A DNA stretch of 64,000 nucleotides, taken from the NCBI RefSeq assembly GCF_017355955.1, contig NZ_JAFFID010000002.1, forward strand, positions 620,001 to 684,000, read 5' to 3'. A program made the position numbers and the translations under genes. This DNA is from Sabulibacter ruber (lineage in GTDB: Bacteria; Bacteroidota; Bacteroidia; Cytophagales; Hymenobacteraceae). The notes under the pieces are model-generated. The model did not search any database, was not told the DNA's origin, and worked only from the letters and a program-made list of their open reading frames with translations. Shown one piece after another: positions 34,278 through 42,446 of this stretch (position 1 is the first letter of the stretch; each line of letters starts with the position of its first letter).

Positions 34278-35672
34278 GTGGCACTTATAAAATCAATTTC
34301 AGGAATTAGAGGAACAATTGGAGGTCAGGTAGGAGACGCGCTTACCCCGGTAGATGTAGTGAAATTTGCTGCGGCGTTTGGTACTTGGGTACTGCAGACC
34401 ACCAACAATGATACAATAGTAATTGGGCGCGATGCCCGCCTTTCCGGCGAAATGGTGAACCGTTTGGTGGCCGCTACGCTGCAGGGATTAGGCATTAACG
34501 TGATTGATCTGGGCTTGTCTACCACCCCAACGGTGGAGATGGCGGTACCTGCCAAGAACGCCGGCGGCGGAATCATTCTTACCGCCAGCCATAACCCTAA
34601 GCAATGGAACGCCCTCAAACTGCTGAACCAAAAAGGTGAGTTTATCAACGATGCCGAAGGCAAGTTGGTGCTGGAGTTGGCCGAGCAGGAAGCGTTTGAG
34701 TTTGCTGAAGTAACCAAGCTTGGAACCTACTCCCAAGACGACCAATTCCTGCAGGAGCATATCAAAACCATTCTTGATTTACCGCTGGTAGATGTAGAGG
34801 CAATCAAAGCCAAAAACTTCAGCGTGGTGGTAGATGCCGTGAACTCCAGCGGAGGATTTGCCGTGCCTATGCTGTTAGAGGCTTTAGGTGTGCAGCAGAT
34901 TGAGAAACTGCACTGCGAGCCCACCGGCCACTTTGCCCATAACCCAGAGCCGCTCCCAGAGAACCTGGGCGAGATTGCCCGCATCATGGAGAAGGGTAAG
35001 TTTGACCTGGGTATTGTGGTAGACCCAGACGTGGACCGTTTAGCCTTGGTGAACGAAGACGGCAGCATGTTTGGCGAGGAGTACACGTTGGTAGCCGTTT
35101 CTGACTACGTTCTGCAAAACCAGGTAGGAAACACAGTCTCTAACTTGTCATCTACCCGTGCCCTGCGCGATGTCACCGAGAAAGCCGGTGGAAAATACTT
35201 CGCTTCTGCCGTGGGCGAGGTGAACGTGGTAAACCTGATGAAAGCCCAGAACGCGGTGATTGGCGGCGAAGGTAACGGGGGCATCATCTACCCAGAGCTG
35301 CACTACGGCCGCGATGCCTTAGTGGGCATTGCCTTGTTCCTTTCTCACCTGGCTAAGTCAGGGTTGAGCATGTCTCGCCTGCGTGGCAAGTACCCTAACT
35401 ATCATATCTCTAAAAACAAGATTGAGCTCACCAAAGACATCAACGTGGATGCCGTTTTGGAAAAGGTGCAGCAGCACTACGCCAAACAGCAGATCAATAC
35501 CATTGATGGCGTAAAGATTGAGTTTGAAAAAGAGTGGGTGCACCTGCGCAAGTCTAACACTGAGCCTATCATCCGGATCTATGCCGAGTCTGATAGTCTT
35601 TCCACCGCAGATCACCTGGCCAATAAGATCATTGGTGACATCAAAGAAATTATCTCTGAGAAAGCCGAGTAG
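34278..35672 (+). CDS. glmM: Phosphoglucosamine mutase
   Basis: GlmM interconverts glucosamine-6-phosphate and glucosamine-1-phosphate on the way to UDP-GlcNAc. The 464-residue alpha-D-phosphohexomutase starts at GTG (ALIKSISGIRGTIGG). The phosphoserine loop is TASHNP with Ser104, the metal loop is VDPDVDR, the sugar loop is GGEGNGG and the phosphate-binding C-terminus is RKSNTEPIIRIYAES. The metal loop reads D-P-D-V-D-R instead of the more usual D-G-D-x-D-R. A phosphomannomutase cannot be fully excluded, but length and the SGIRGTIGG start fit GlmM of this phylum. Confidence 0.9.
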   Translation: MALIKSISGIRGTIGGQVGDALTPVDVVKFAAAFGTWVLQTTNNDTIVIGRDARLSGEMVNRLVAATLQGLGINVIDLGLSTTPTVEMAVPAKNAGGGIILTASHNPKQWNALKLLNQKGEFINDAEGKLVLELAEQEAFEFAEVTKLGTYSQDDQFLQEHIKTILDLPLVDVEAIKAKNFSVVVDAVNSSGGFAVPMLLEALGVQQIEKLHCEPTGHFAHNPEPLPENLGEIARIMEKGKFDLGIVVDPDVDRLALVNEDGSMFGEEYTLVAVSDYVLQNQVGNTVSNLSSTRALRDVTEKAGGKYFASAVGEVNVVNLMKAQNAVIGGEGNGGIIYPELHYGRDALVGIALFLSHLAKSGLSMSRLRGKYPNYHISKNKIELTKDINVDAVLEKVQQHYAKQQINTIDGVKIEFEKEWVHLRKSNTEPIIRIYAESDSLSTADHLANKIIGDIKEIISEKAE

Positions 35673-35772
35673 TTCCGTATATAAACCTTTACCAAAAAAT
35701 ATCTCTTCAAGGAACCATTCCTATGAACCGTATCTGTTTCACCTGTTGTTGTTGTAAAAAGTAAGAATAATC

Positions 35773-36915
35773 ATGCGTGTATATTTAGATAATGCGGCTA
35801 CTACGCCCCTCGATAAAGAAGTTTTTGAGGTAATGGCTCCGTTCATGTTGGAGCACTACGGAAATCCATCATCTATACACGCACACGGCAGGCAGGTGCG
35901 GGCAGCAATTGAAAGCGCCCGTAAAACAGTGGCAGGGTTGATCAATGCGTCTCCTTCTGAGATTTTCTTTACCTCGGGCGGTACTGAGGCCGATAACCTG
36001 GCCATCATCTGTACCATTCGCAGTCTGGGACTGAAGCACGCCATCACTTCCCCGCTGGAGCACCACGCAGTGCTGCACTCCCTGGAGGCCTTGGAGAAAA
36101 CCGGCGAGATTGAGTTGACCTTGCTCAAGGTAGACGCTAACGGCGTGTTGGATTTGCAGCACCTGGAAGAAACGCTGGCCTCGCAGCCGCGCACCTTCGT
36201 TTCGGTGATGCACGCCAACAACGAGATCGGGAACTTGAACGACATTCAGGCTATTGGCGAGATCTGCAAGAAGTATAACGCCATCTTCCACTCAGACACG
36301 GTGCAAACCATGGGGCACTACCGCCATGATGTACAGGCCCTCGGCTTGAACTTCTTGGTAGGTTCTGCGCATAAATTCCACGGGCCCAAAGGTGTGGGTT
36401 TCATCTACGTGGATTCGGCGGTAAAAATCCATCCCTTGATCCAGGGCGGATCGCAGGAGCGGAACATGCGCGGCGGCACCGAGAACGTGTACGGCATCAT
36501 CGGGTTAGCGAAAGCCCTGGAGATTGCGTATCGCGACATGGACGAGCACCAGCGACACATCCAGAGCCTGAAAGATCGCATGATTGTGAAACTGCGCGAG
36601 CAGATTGAAGACGTGCAGTTTAACGGCCTTTCCGCCGAGGGTGACAAAAGCCTTTACACGGTATTGAACGTGAGTTTGCCGGTGTCTGAGATGAACGAGA
36701 TGCTGCTCTTCAACCTGGACATCAACAAGATTTCAGCCTCGGGCGGAAGCGCCTGCACCAGCGGCGTAGACCTGGGTTCGCACGTGCTGCGCGCCATCAA
36801 CTCAGATATGGAGAGAGGCAACGTACGCTTCTCGTTCAGCAAGTACAACACAGTGGAGGAGATTGATTACGCCGTGGACACCCTGGCCAAGCTGTACCAG
36901 AAAGTAATCGTATAG
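35773..36915 (+). CDS. Cysteine desulfurase, NifS/IscS family
   Basis: This PLP enzyme takes sulfur from cysteine for Fe-S clusters and thiolated tRNA. The protein is 380 residues: YLDNAATTPLDKEV at the start, SGGTEADNLAI, the cofactor lysine in GSAHKFHGPKG (Lys201) and the active cysteine in GGSACTSG (Cys328) in a class-I type loop. No iscU, sufE or tRNA thiolase gene is adjacent, so the acceptor is open. A strong terminator follows directly. Confidence 0.95.
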   Translation: MRVYLDNAATTPLDKEVFEVMAPFMLEHYGNPSSIHAHGRQVRAAIESARKTVAGLINASPSEIFFTSGGTEADNLAIICTIRSLGLKHAITSPLEHHAVLHSLEALEKTGEIELTLLKVDANGVLDLQHLEETLASQPRTFVSVMHANNEIGNLNDIQAIGEICKKYNAIFHSDTVQTMGHYRHDVQALGLNFLVGSAHKFHGPKGVGFIYVDSAVKIHPLIQGGSQERNMRGGTENVYGIIGLAKALEIAYRDMDEHQRHIQSLKDRMIVKLREQIEDVQFNGLSAEGDKSLYTVLNVSLPVSEMNEMLLFNLDINKISASGGSACTSGVDLGSHVLRAINSDMERGNVRFSFSKYNTVEEIDYAVDTLAKLYQKVIV

Positions 36916-36934
36916 GTTTAAACATCTTTATAAA

Positions 36935-36972
36935 ACAAATCGCCCCGCCCACAAAGCGGGGCGATTTGTTTT
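36935..36972 (+). terminator. Intrinsic terminator after the cysteine desulfurase gene
   Basis: A perfect 14-bp stem (ACAAATCGCCCCGC with its complement), a 7-base loop and the T-rich sequence TTTGTTTTA. The right arm shares its last bases with the next 38-bp palindrome. Confidence 0.9.
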
Positions 36973-37004
36973 AGGGCTATTTTTCTTAAAACAAACTTAA
37001 AACA
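36967..37004. repeat. 38-bp palindrome family, copy 13
   Basis: Outer TGTTTTA / TAAAACA is perfect. The inner part is CTATTTTTCTTAAAACA. It is fused to the right arm of the preceding terminator. Confidence 0.75.
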
Positions 37005-37063
37005 GAATTCCCGGCCAGAAATGAGCGAACATCGTAGTAGCTTTGCAGGATTATCATAGTACT

Positions 37064-38026
37064 ATGGCAGACATTGGCACTGATTTACAGCGCGCAGTAA
37101 CTTTTCTTTCGCAGGGCGATCTGGTGGCCATCCCCACCGAAACCGTTTACGGATTGGCGGCAAACGCTTTCGAAGAGGAAGCGGTGGTCAAGATTTTCGA
37201 GGCCAAGAACCGGCCCGCTTTTGACCCGCTCATTGTGCACACGCATTCTGTTTCAGAGATCAGCAACATCGCCCGCGAGGTGCCGGAGGTGGCCTACAAA
37301 CTAGCCGAGCGTTTCTGGCCCGGCCCCCTGACTTTGATCTTACCCAAAGCCGAGCACATCCCGCTGTTGGTAACCTCGGGGCATGACTCGGTGGGCGTGC
37401 GTATTCCTCGTCATCCGCTCACGCTGGAGCTGCTGCGGCAACTGCCTTTCCCGGTGGCGGCGCCCAGTGCTAATCCATTCGGGTACGTGAGCCCTACCAC
37501 GGCCCAGCATGTGCAGGATCAGTTAGGCGAGCGTATCCCTTACATCTTGGACGGCGGAGCCTGCGAGGTTGGCATTGAATCTACCATCCTCCGGATTGAG
37601 GGCGATGAGGTGGAAGTGCTACGCTTGGGCGGTTTGGCTTTGGAAGAACTGGAAGAAGTGGTGCACATCTCCAAGGCCCGCATCAAAACCTCGGCCTCTA
37701 ATCCGGCCGCGCCTGGCATGCTGAGCAGTCACTATTCGCCACGCAAAAAGATGTTATTGGGCTCAATTCCCGAAAACCTGTCAAAAGTAGACCTAGCCCG
37801 GGTTGGAGTGATTTCGCTTCAGCAAAGTTTTCCTGAAGTTCCACGTGAACAGCAAATCCAACTTTCCACTTCCGGTGATCTGAGCGAAGCCGCCCGAAAC
37901 CTTTTCTCCGCCCTACGCACCTTGGATGCCCAACCTATTGACCTGATTCTGGCAGAACCGATGCCGGAACATGGTCTGGGCCTCGCCATTAACGATAGGT
38001 TGCAACGGGCCAGTTTTCAAGGATAA
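37064..38026 (+). CDS. L-threonylcarbamoyladenylate synthase (Sua5 type)
   Basis: This enzyme makes threonylcarbamoyl-AMP from threonine, bicarbonate and ATP for the t6A37 modification of ANN-decoding tRNAs. From the ATG at 37064 it is 320 residues (a TTG 21 bases upstream is a poorer start). The YrdC-type domain holds AIPTETVYGLAANA, KNRPAFDPLIVH, RFWPGPLTLIL, VGVRIPRHPL and PVAAPSANPFGYVSPTTA. The linker PAAPGMLSSHYSPRKK leads into the C-terminal Sua5 domain, distinguishing it from the shorter TsaC. Confidence 0.95.
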   Translation: MADIGTDLQRAVTFLSQGDLVAIPTETVYGLAANAFEEEAVVKIFEAKNRPAFDPLIVHTHSVSEISNIAREVPEVAYKLAERFWPGPLTLILPKAEHIPLLVTSGHDSVGVRIPRHPLTLELLRQLPFPVAAPSANPFGYVSPTTAQHVQDQLGERIPYILDGGACEVGIESTILRIEGDEVEVLRLGGLALEELEEVVHISKARIKTSASNPAAPGMLSSHYSPRKKMLLGSIPENLSKVDLARVGVISLQQSFPEVPREQQIQLSTSGDLSEAARNLFSALRTLDAQPIDLILAEPMPEHGLGLAINDRLQRASFQG

Positions 38027-38030
38027 AGCG

Positions 38031-38068
38031 CCAACTGTTTTCAGGAAATCAGCCTGACTTGCAGTTGG
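38031..38068. repeat. 38-bp palindrome family, copy 14 (partial)
   Basis: The outer CCAACTG / CAGTTGG is perfect, but the internal spacing differs from the family and the left inner arm appears lost (TGTTTTCAGGAAATCAGCC remains). It starts 5 bases after the Sua5 stop. Confidence 0.5.
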
Positions 38069-38076
38069 TGAAGACA

Positions 38077-38102
38077 CTCGTAGGAGCTGCGCACGCTACG
38101 AG
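38077..38102. repeat. Hairpin CTCGTAG / CTACGAG
   Basis: Seven perfect base pairs with additional partial pairing in the 12-base interior. It is unrelated in sequence to the 38-bp family. Confidence 0.55.
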
Positions 38103-38136
38103 GACATAAGAGAAATCGGTAGATATCTGACAAATC

Positions 38137-38375
38137 CCGCTGTCGCGAGCCTCCGGCTTGTGTCCGCACATGTTGCAATTAACTCATTTGTCATCCTGAA
38201 AGGATCTTGTGAACCAACGGTAGAGCCGTTTCTTCAATGCCTTTTTAGTTGCCCACAAGTTCTTTCCAAGATGACAAACAGGAGGGGAATTTTTTAGAAA
38301 GGAACAAAATGCCTAAGCAGGAAACAAAGATTTTCTAAATGCGTGCGGACACGAGCCGGAGGCTCGCGCCAGCGG
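38137..38375. mobile_element. Nested inverted-repeat element, possible MITE
   Basis: Terminal inverted repeats of about 34 bases at 38137-38170 and 38342-38375 differ at only three or so positions (core GCGAGCCTCCGGCT). Inside lies a second, imperfect inverted repeat, TTTGTCATCCTGAAAGGATC at 38187 against its complement ending at 38279. There is no open reading frame. The structure resembles a non-autonomous transposable element or a large structured repeat. Target-site duplications are not obvious. Confidence 0.5.
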
Positions 38376-38406
38376 CTTGGGAACTTGTAAGTAGTTCCTG
38401 AAGCTT

Positions 38407-38444
38407 CGTTTTAAAGCCGTTTTTCAGAAAGTAGCCTTAAAACA
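38407..38444. repeat. 38-bp palindrome family, copy 15
   Basis: Outer GTTTTAA / TTAAAAC is perfect, with inner GCCGTTTTTCAGAAAGTAGCC. Confidence 0.75.
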
Positions 38445-38467
38445 CATCTGAAAACCTGAAAGCAAGT

Positions 38468-38486
38468 CACGGAAGTAACTTCCGTG
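38468..38486. repeat. Perfect palindrome CACGGAAGT-A-ACTTCCGTG
   Basis: Nine perfect base pairs around a single base. It is one of the unrelated palindromes in this spacer. Confidence 0.65.
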
Positions 38487-38511
38487 CCATAGAAGCGCTA
38501 GCTAATCTTTG

Positions 38512-38544
38512 AAACCTCACAGGTCTTGAAGACCTGTGAGGTTT
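38512..38544. repeat. Perfect 16-bp palindrome with 1-base centre
   Basis: AAACCTCACAGGTCTT, G, then the exact complement. Palindromes of this AAACCTCACAGGT type occur dispersed in other Bacteroidota genomes as far as I recall. It could work as a terminator in both directions. Confidence 0.7.
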
Positions 38545-38565
38545 TGCTATTGTCTCTGCCTATTT

Positions 38566-38603
38566 CATTTAGCGACTACTTTTCTGAAAACAGCCTCAAA
38601 ACA
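38566..38603. repeat. 38-bp palindrome family, copy 16
   Basis: CATTTAGCGAC on the left and CCTCAAAACA on the right, with perfect inner TTTTCTGAAAA. The left outer arm is degenerate. Confidence 0.6.
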
Positions 38604-38639
38604 AAAGCGCCGACCCTGGGTAAGAGTCGGCGCTTTTGT
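38601..38639. terminator. Bidirectional terminator of the DPP-IV gene
   Basis: A perfect 14-bp stem (ACAAAAGCGCCGAC with its complement), A- and T-rich at the ends. It ends 17 bases before the DPP-IV stop codon on the minus strand. Confidence 0.88.
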
Positions 38640-38655
38640 TTAAAGTAGTTACAGC

Positions 38656-40854
38656 TTAAAGATTACGCTGAATAAACTCCGTCATTTTGGTGAACAGGTG
38701 GATGCTGGTGTTGCCGCCGCTGATGCCGTGGTTCCGGTTAGGGTAGTAGGCGCTCTCAAACGGGATGTTGGCTTTCACTAGGGCATTGGTCATCTCTATG
38801 GAGTTCTGGAAATGCACGTTGTCATCGCCGGTGCCGTGGATGAGGAGGTACTTGCCACGCAGTTTGTTCGCGTGGGTGATCGGGGAGTTGTCGTCGTAAC
38901 CTTTGGCGTTGTCCTGCGGTAATTTCAGGAAGCGCTCGGTGTAGATGGAGTCATAGAAACGCCAGTTGATCACCGGGGCCACCGCGATGGCCGCTTTGAA
39001 CACATCGGCGCCTTTGGTGATGGCCAGCGAGCTCATATAACCCCCGAAACTCCAGCCCCAAATGCCTATGCGACTTTTGTCTACGTACGGCAGGCTGCCC
39101 AAATGCTTCGCGCCTTCTATCTGGTCAATCACTTCATAGTGACCCAAGTTGCCGTAAGTCATTTTTTTGAAATCAGCACCACGTCCGCCGGTGCCCCGGT
39201 TATCAATCACGGCAATAATGTAGCCTTGTTTGGTGAGATAGCTGTGCCATAGGTAATTGCGGCCTCTCCAGCTGTCTACCACTTCCTGGCTTCCGGGACC
39301 GCTGTACTGGAACATCAACACTGGGTATTTCTTGTTCGGGTCGAAGTCGGTAGGCTTGATGGTATAGCCGTTCAGCGTCACGTTCTCCGAAGTCTTGAAC
39401 TGGAAGAACTCGGGCTTAGGCAGGTTGTAGGTAGCCAAGGTGTTCTTCAGGTTCTCGTTGCTTTCCAATACCTTTATCTGCTTTCCGTCTGAGGTGTGCA
39501 GGCTCACCACTTGCGGCGTGGTGATGGTGGAGTAGTAATCCAGGTAGTATTTGAAGTCGCGGCTCAGGTTAATGGTGTGCGTGCCTTTGGCGGGCGTGAG
39601 GCTTTTCTTGTTCTTGCCGTTCAACCCCATGCTGTACAAATGGCGCTCCAGTGGCGATGCTTCAGTAGAGGTGAAGTACACCACGTTGTTCTTCTCGTCC
39701 ACGCCATAGAAGCTGCTCACTTCCCACTTGCCCTTCGTGATTTGGCGCACCTGTTTGCCGTTCATGTCATACAGGTACAGGTGGTTGAAGCCGTCTTTCT
39801 CCGAGCTGTGCACAAACTGTTTGCCGTTGGCTAGGTAGGTCAGGTCATCGGTGATGTCAATGTAGGCTTTGTCGGTCTCTTTCAGCACCACTTTGCTTTG
39901 GCCGGTCTGCGCGTTGGCGTGCAGAATCTCCAAGGTGTTCTGCAAACGGTTCATTCTCCGGATGGACAACAGGTTAGGCGTGTTGGTCCAGTTGATGCGT
40001 GGGATATATTGGTCAGCCTCGTTGCCGGTTTCCATCTTAACCGTTTTGCCGGAGCCCAGGTCAAAGGTGTAGATGGCTACCGTGGCGTTTTTCTCACCAG
40101 CTTTGGGGTACTTGAATTTATAGTCCTGCGGATAAAGCGGGCCCCACATCTGCATGTTGTACTCGGGTACCTGGCTCTCATCAAATTTGTAGAATGCGAT
40201 CTGGTTTCCCTGCGGTGACCAGAAGAAGGCCTGTGCAAAGCCGAATTCTTCTTCGTACACCCAATCGGTGCCGCCGTTGATGATGAAGTTCCACTTGCCG
40301 TCATTCGTAATCTGGCGCTCCTGCATGGTGGCAAGGTCTACGTAGAACAAGTTGTTGTCCCGCACGAAGGCCACGTACTTGTTATCAGGCGAGAAGGTGG
40401 CGTAGCTCTGCTTTCCGCCCTGGCTCAGTTTCTGAAGCTGCTTGCTTGCGCGGTCATACACGTAGAAATGGCCTTTGCTGCTCCGACGGTAAATAGGCTC
40501 GTGCTCGGTCTCAAACAGGATTTTGGTTTCATCAGTGCTGAAGCTGTAGTCATCATATTCCAGCGTTTTGCCGTTTACCTTGATGGCTTCGCCCTCAATA
40601 ATAGTGCTTACCGGCTGACCGGTGGTCACGTCCACCTGCACAATATCCACGGCTTGGTTTGCTTGGTCCGCTACCTGCGAGGAGTAGAACTGGCCGTTCC
40701 GCATCCAGTTCACGCCGTACACCGAGCGGGCCTGGAAGGTGCCCTTCCGGAAAATGTCGTCTAAATCAAAGTCGCGTTTTTGTTGGGCCTGCGCGCTCAA
40801 AGTCAGCACCAGGCAGGAAGCCGCTAGAAACCAGCGGTTAATCGTATGTCTCAT
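38656..40854 (-). CDS. Dipeptidyl peptidase IV family serine peptidase (S9)
   Basis: This enzyme removes N-terminal dipeptides, typically X-Pro, from peptides in the periplasm. From the Met at 40854 it is 732 residues with a signal peptide (RHTINRWFLAASCLVLTLSAQAQ); an upstream Met would add 13 residues before it. The beta-propeller part has DWVYEEEFGF, the double-Glu motif that holds the substrate N-terminus. The hydrolase part has GWSFGGY with Ser602, GTGDDNVHFQN (Asp) and NRNHGISGG (His). Peptide use as nutrient is the probable role. Confidence 0.95.
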   Translation of the reverse strand: MRHTINRWFLAASCLVLTLSAQAQQKRDFDLDDIFRKGTFQARSVYGVNWMRNGQFYSSQVADQANQAVDIVQVDVTTGQPVSTIIEGEAIKVNGKTLEYDDYSFSTDETKILFETEHEPIYRRSSKGHFYVYDRASKQLQKLSQGGKQSYATFSPDNKYVAFVRDNNLFYVDLATMQERQITNDGKWNFIINGGTDWVYEEEFGFAQAFFWSPQGNQIAFYKFDESQVPEYNMQMWGPLYPQDYKFKYPKAGEKNATVAIYTFDLGSGKTVKMETGNEADQYIPRINWTNTPNLLSIRRMNRLQNTLEILHANAQTGQSKVVLKETDKAYIDITDDLTYLANGKQFVHSSEKDGFNHLYLYDMNGKQVRQITKGKWEVSSFYGVDEKNNVVYFTSTEASPLERHLYSMGLNGKNKKSLTPAKGTHTINLSRDFKYYLDYYSTITTPQVVSLHTSDGKQIKVLESNENLKNTLATYNLPKPEFFQFKTSENVTLNGYTIKPTDFDPNKKYPVLMFQYSGPGSQEVVDSWRGRNYLWHSYLTKQGYIIAVIDNRGTGGRGADFKKMTYGNLGHYEVIDQIEGAKHLGSLPYVDKSRIGIWGWSFGGYMSSLAITKGADVFKAAIAVAPVINWRFYDSIYTERFLKLPQDNAKGYDDNSPITHANKLRGKYLLIHGTGDDNVHFQNSIEMTNALVKANIPFESAYYPNRNHGISGGNTSIHLFTKMTEFIQRNL

Positions 40855-40926
40855 GGGGTTTGTTAGAAAGTTCGTAGCCTTAAAAGTAGGCATTTATTTT
40901 GGATCGGGAACAGCCAAAAGAACGTT

Positions 40927-40964
40927 CGTTTTAGTTCTGATTTGCAGAAAATAGCCCTTAAACA
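40927..40964. repeat. 38-bp palindrome family, copy 17
   Basis: CGTTTTAG on the left, CTTAAACA on the right, inner TGATTTGCAGAAAATAG. It ends one base before the stop codon of the aldehyde dehydrogenase gene (minus strand). Confidence 0.75.
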
Positions 40965-40965
40965 G

Positions 40966-42408
40966 CTACAGCTTCACGCAGACATTCTGCGGCTCGGTGA
41001 AGAAGCGCAACGCTTCCCAACCGCCTTCCCGGCCCACGCCGCTTTGCTTGGTGCCGCCAAACGGAGTTCTTAAATCCCGAAGGAGCCACGTGTTCACCCA
41101 CACAATCCCAGATTGAAGCGCGTGTGCCACGCGGTGGGCGCGGGTGAGGTCCTGGGTCCAGACGGAGGCGGCCAGGCCGTATTGGGTGTAGTTGGCGTAG
41201 GTGAGCGCCTCTTCCTCGGTGTCAAACGGCATGAGCGTGACTACCGGGCCGAAAATTTCCTCGGTGTTGGTGCGGCAGGTGTGGGGAAGGCCTTCAAAGA
41301 CGGTGGGCTGCAGGAAGTAGCCGTTCGCGCAATGGCCCTCCAGATGCACCCGCTCGCCACCTAGTAGCAACGTGCCACCTTCTTCCTGCGCCAAGGCAAT
41401 GTATTGCTGCACTTTTTGTAAATGTGCCTCAGAAACAAGGGCACCCATTTTGGAACCTGTTTCCATAGGGTCGCCCACGGTCAGGTTTGTGACTCTTTCC
41501 AGAAAAGTGTCCTTGAAACGGTCATACAGCGGTCGCTCCACCAGGATGCGGGAGCCGCAGAGGCAAATCTGGCCTTGGTTCGCGAAGGCAGCCTGCACGG
41601 CGGTGTTCACGGTGCGCTCAAAGTCGCAGTCGGCGAAGATGATGGTGGCGTTCTTGCCGCCCAGTTCCAGCGACAGTTTCTTGAACATGGGAGCCGCTGT
41701 CTGTGCGATGGTTTTGCCAGTTTGGGTACCGCCGGTGAAGGAAATGGCTTTGACCTCAGGGTGGGCACACATAGCCGCGCCTACTTTGGGTCCGGTGCCG
41801 TGCACGATGTTCAGCACGCCCGCGGGCAAGCCTGCCTCAACACACAATTCTGCTAGCAAGTAAGCAGTGTAAGGCGTGATCTCTGAGGGTTTGGCTACCA
41901 CGCAGTTTCCGGCGGCCAAGGCAGGGGCAATCTTCCAGGTGAACAGGTAAAGCGGGAGGTTCCACGGGGAAATGCAGGCCACCACGCCCAGTGGCCTTCT
42001 CACGGTGTAGTTCACGGCCACGCCTTCCATGGTGTGGGCCTCGGAGGCGAAATGCTGCACGCCCGTCCCGAAGAAATAAAGGTTGCTGCTGGCCCTTGGG
42101 ATGTCCACGGTTCTGGAGAGCGAGAGTGGTTTGCCGTTATCGGTGGTCTCGGCTACGGCGAGGCGCTCCAGGTTCTGGTCAATCAGTTCGGAGAGCTTTA
42201 TCAGAAAGCGGCCCCGTTTCTCGGCGGGCATCGTAGACCAGGCCGGGAACGCCGCCTGCGCCGCTTCTACGGCTGCCTGCACGTCGCGTTCATCAGAATC
42301 CGGAATCTGCGAATACACCTCTCCGGTGGCCGGATTGATGTTGGGCAGATAGGCTCCGGAGTCGGGGCCAACGAAGGTTCCGTTAATGTAGTTCTGGAGG
42401 TGGAGCAT
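40966..42408 (-). CDS. 2-Aminomuconate-6-semialdehyde dehydrogenase (aldehyde dehydrogenase family)
   Basis: 480 residues from the ATG at 42408, chosen because HLQNYINGTFV is a normal family start; the frame is open further upstream but reads into the next gene. ALDH motifs are complete: PWN (148-150), FTGGTQTGK (224-232), the general base in LELGGKN (Glu248) and catalytic Cys282 in GQICLCGSR. In this setting (dioxygenase, decarboxylase, deaminase, kynureninase and monooxygenase nearby) oxidation of 2-aminomuconate 6-semialdehyde to 2-aminomuconate is the likely reaction. The related 2-hydroxymuconate semialdehyde is an alternative substrate. Confidence 0.88.
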   Translation of the reverse strand: MLHLQNYINGTFVGPDSGAYLPNINPATGEVYSQIPDSDERDVQAAVEAAQAAFPAWSTMPAEKRGRFLIKLSELIDQNLERLAVAETTDNGKPLSLSRTVDIPRASSNLYFFGTGVQHFASEAHTMEGVAVNYTVRRPLGVVACISPWNLPLYLFTWKIAPALAAGNCVVAKPSEITPYTAYLLAELCVEAGLPAGVLNIVHGTGPKVGAAMCAHPEVKAISFTGGTQTGKTIAQTAAPMFKKLSLELGGKNATIIFADCDFERTVNTAVQAAFANQGQICLCGSRILVERPLYDRFKDTFLERVTNLTVGDPMETGSKMGALVSEAHLQKVQQYIALAQEEGGTLLLGGERVHLEGHCANGYFLQPTVFEGLPHTCRTNTEEIFGPVVTLMPFDTEEEALTYANYTQYGLAASVWTQDLTRAHRVAHALQSGIVWVNTWLLRDLRTPFGGTKQSGVGREGGWEALRFFTEPQNVCVKL

Positions 42409-42446
42409 AGAGCTTCGGTTCGGGTTAAGGCAGCAATTGTGAAAGT

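Larger units (their letters stand above)
38027..38655. other. Palindrome-rich intergenic region of 629 bases
   Basis: The gap between convergent Sua5 and DPP-IV genes contains no gene. It packs three 38-bp-family copies, several other palindromes of at least four sequence types, a nested inverted-repeat element of 239 bases and a bidirectional terminator. The single parts are listed separately. Confidence 0.75.

Noticed and set aside
34084..34290. 68-codon open frame before glmM
   Set aside because: It covers the glmM promoter and start and shows no protein-like features.
42185..42223. GCTTTATCAGAAAGC-type palindrome inside the aldehyde dehydrogenase gene, similar to the 38-bp family
   Set aside because: It encodes a conserved ALDH segment (KRGRFLIKLSELI) and lacks the outer GTTT / AAAC anchors at the right spacing, so chance resemblance is likelier.
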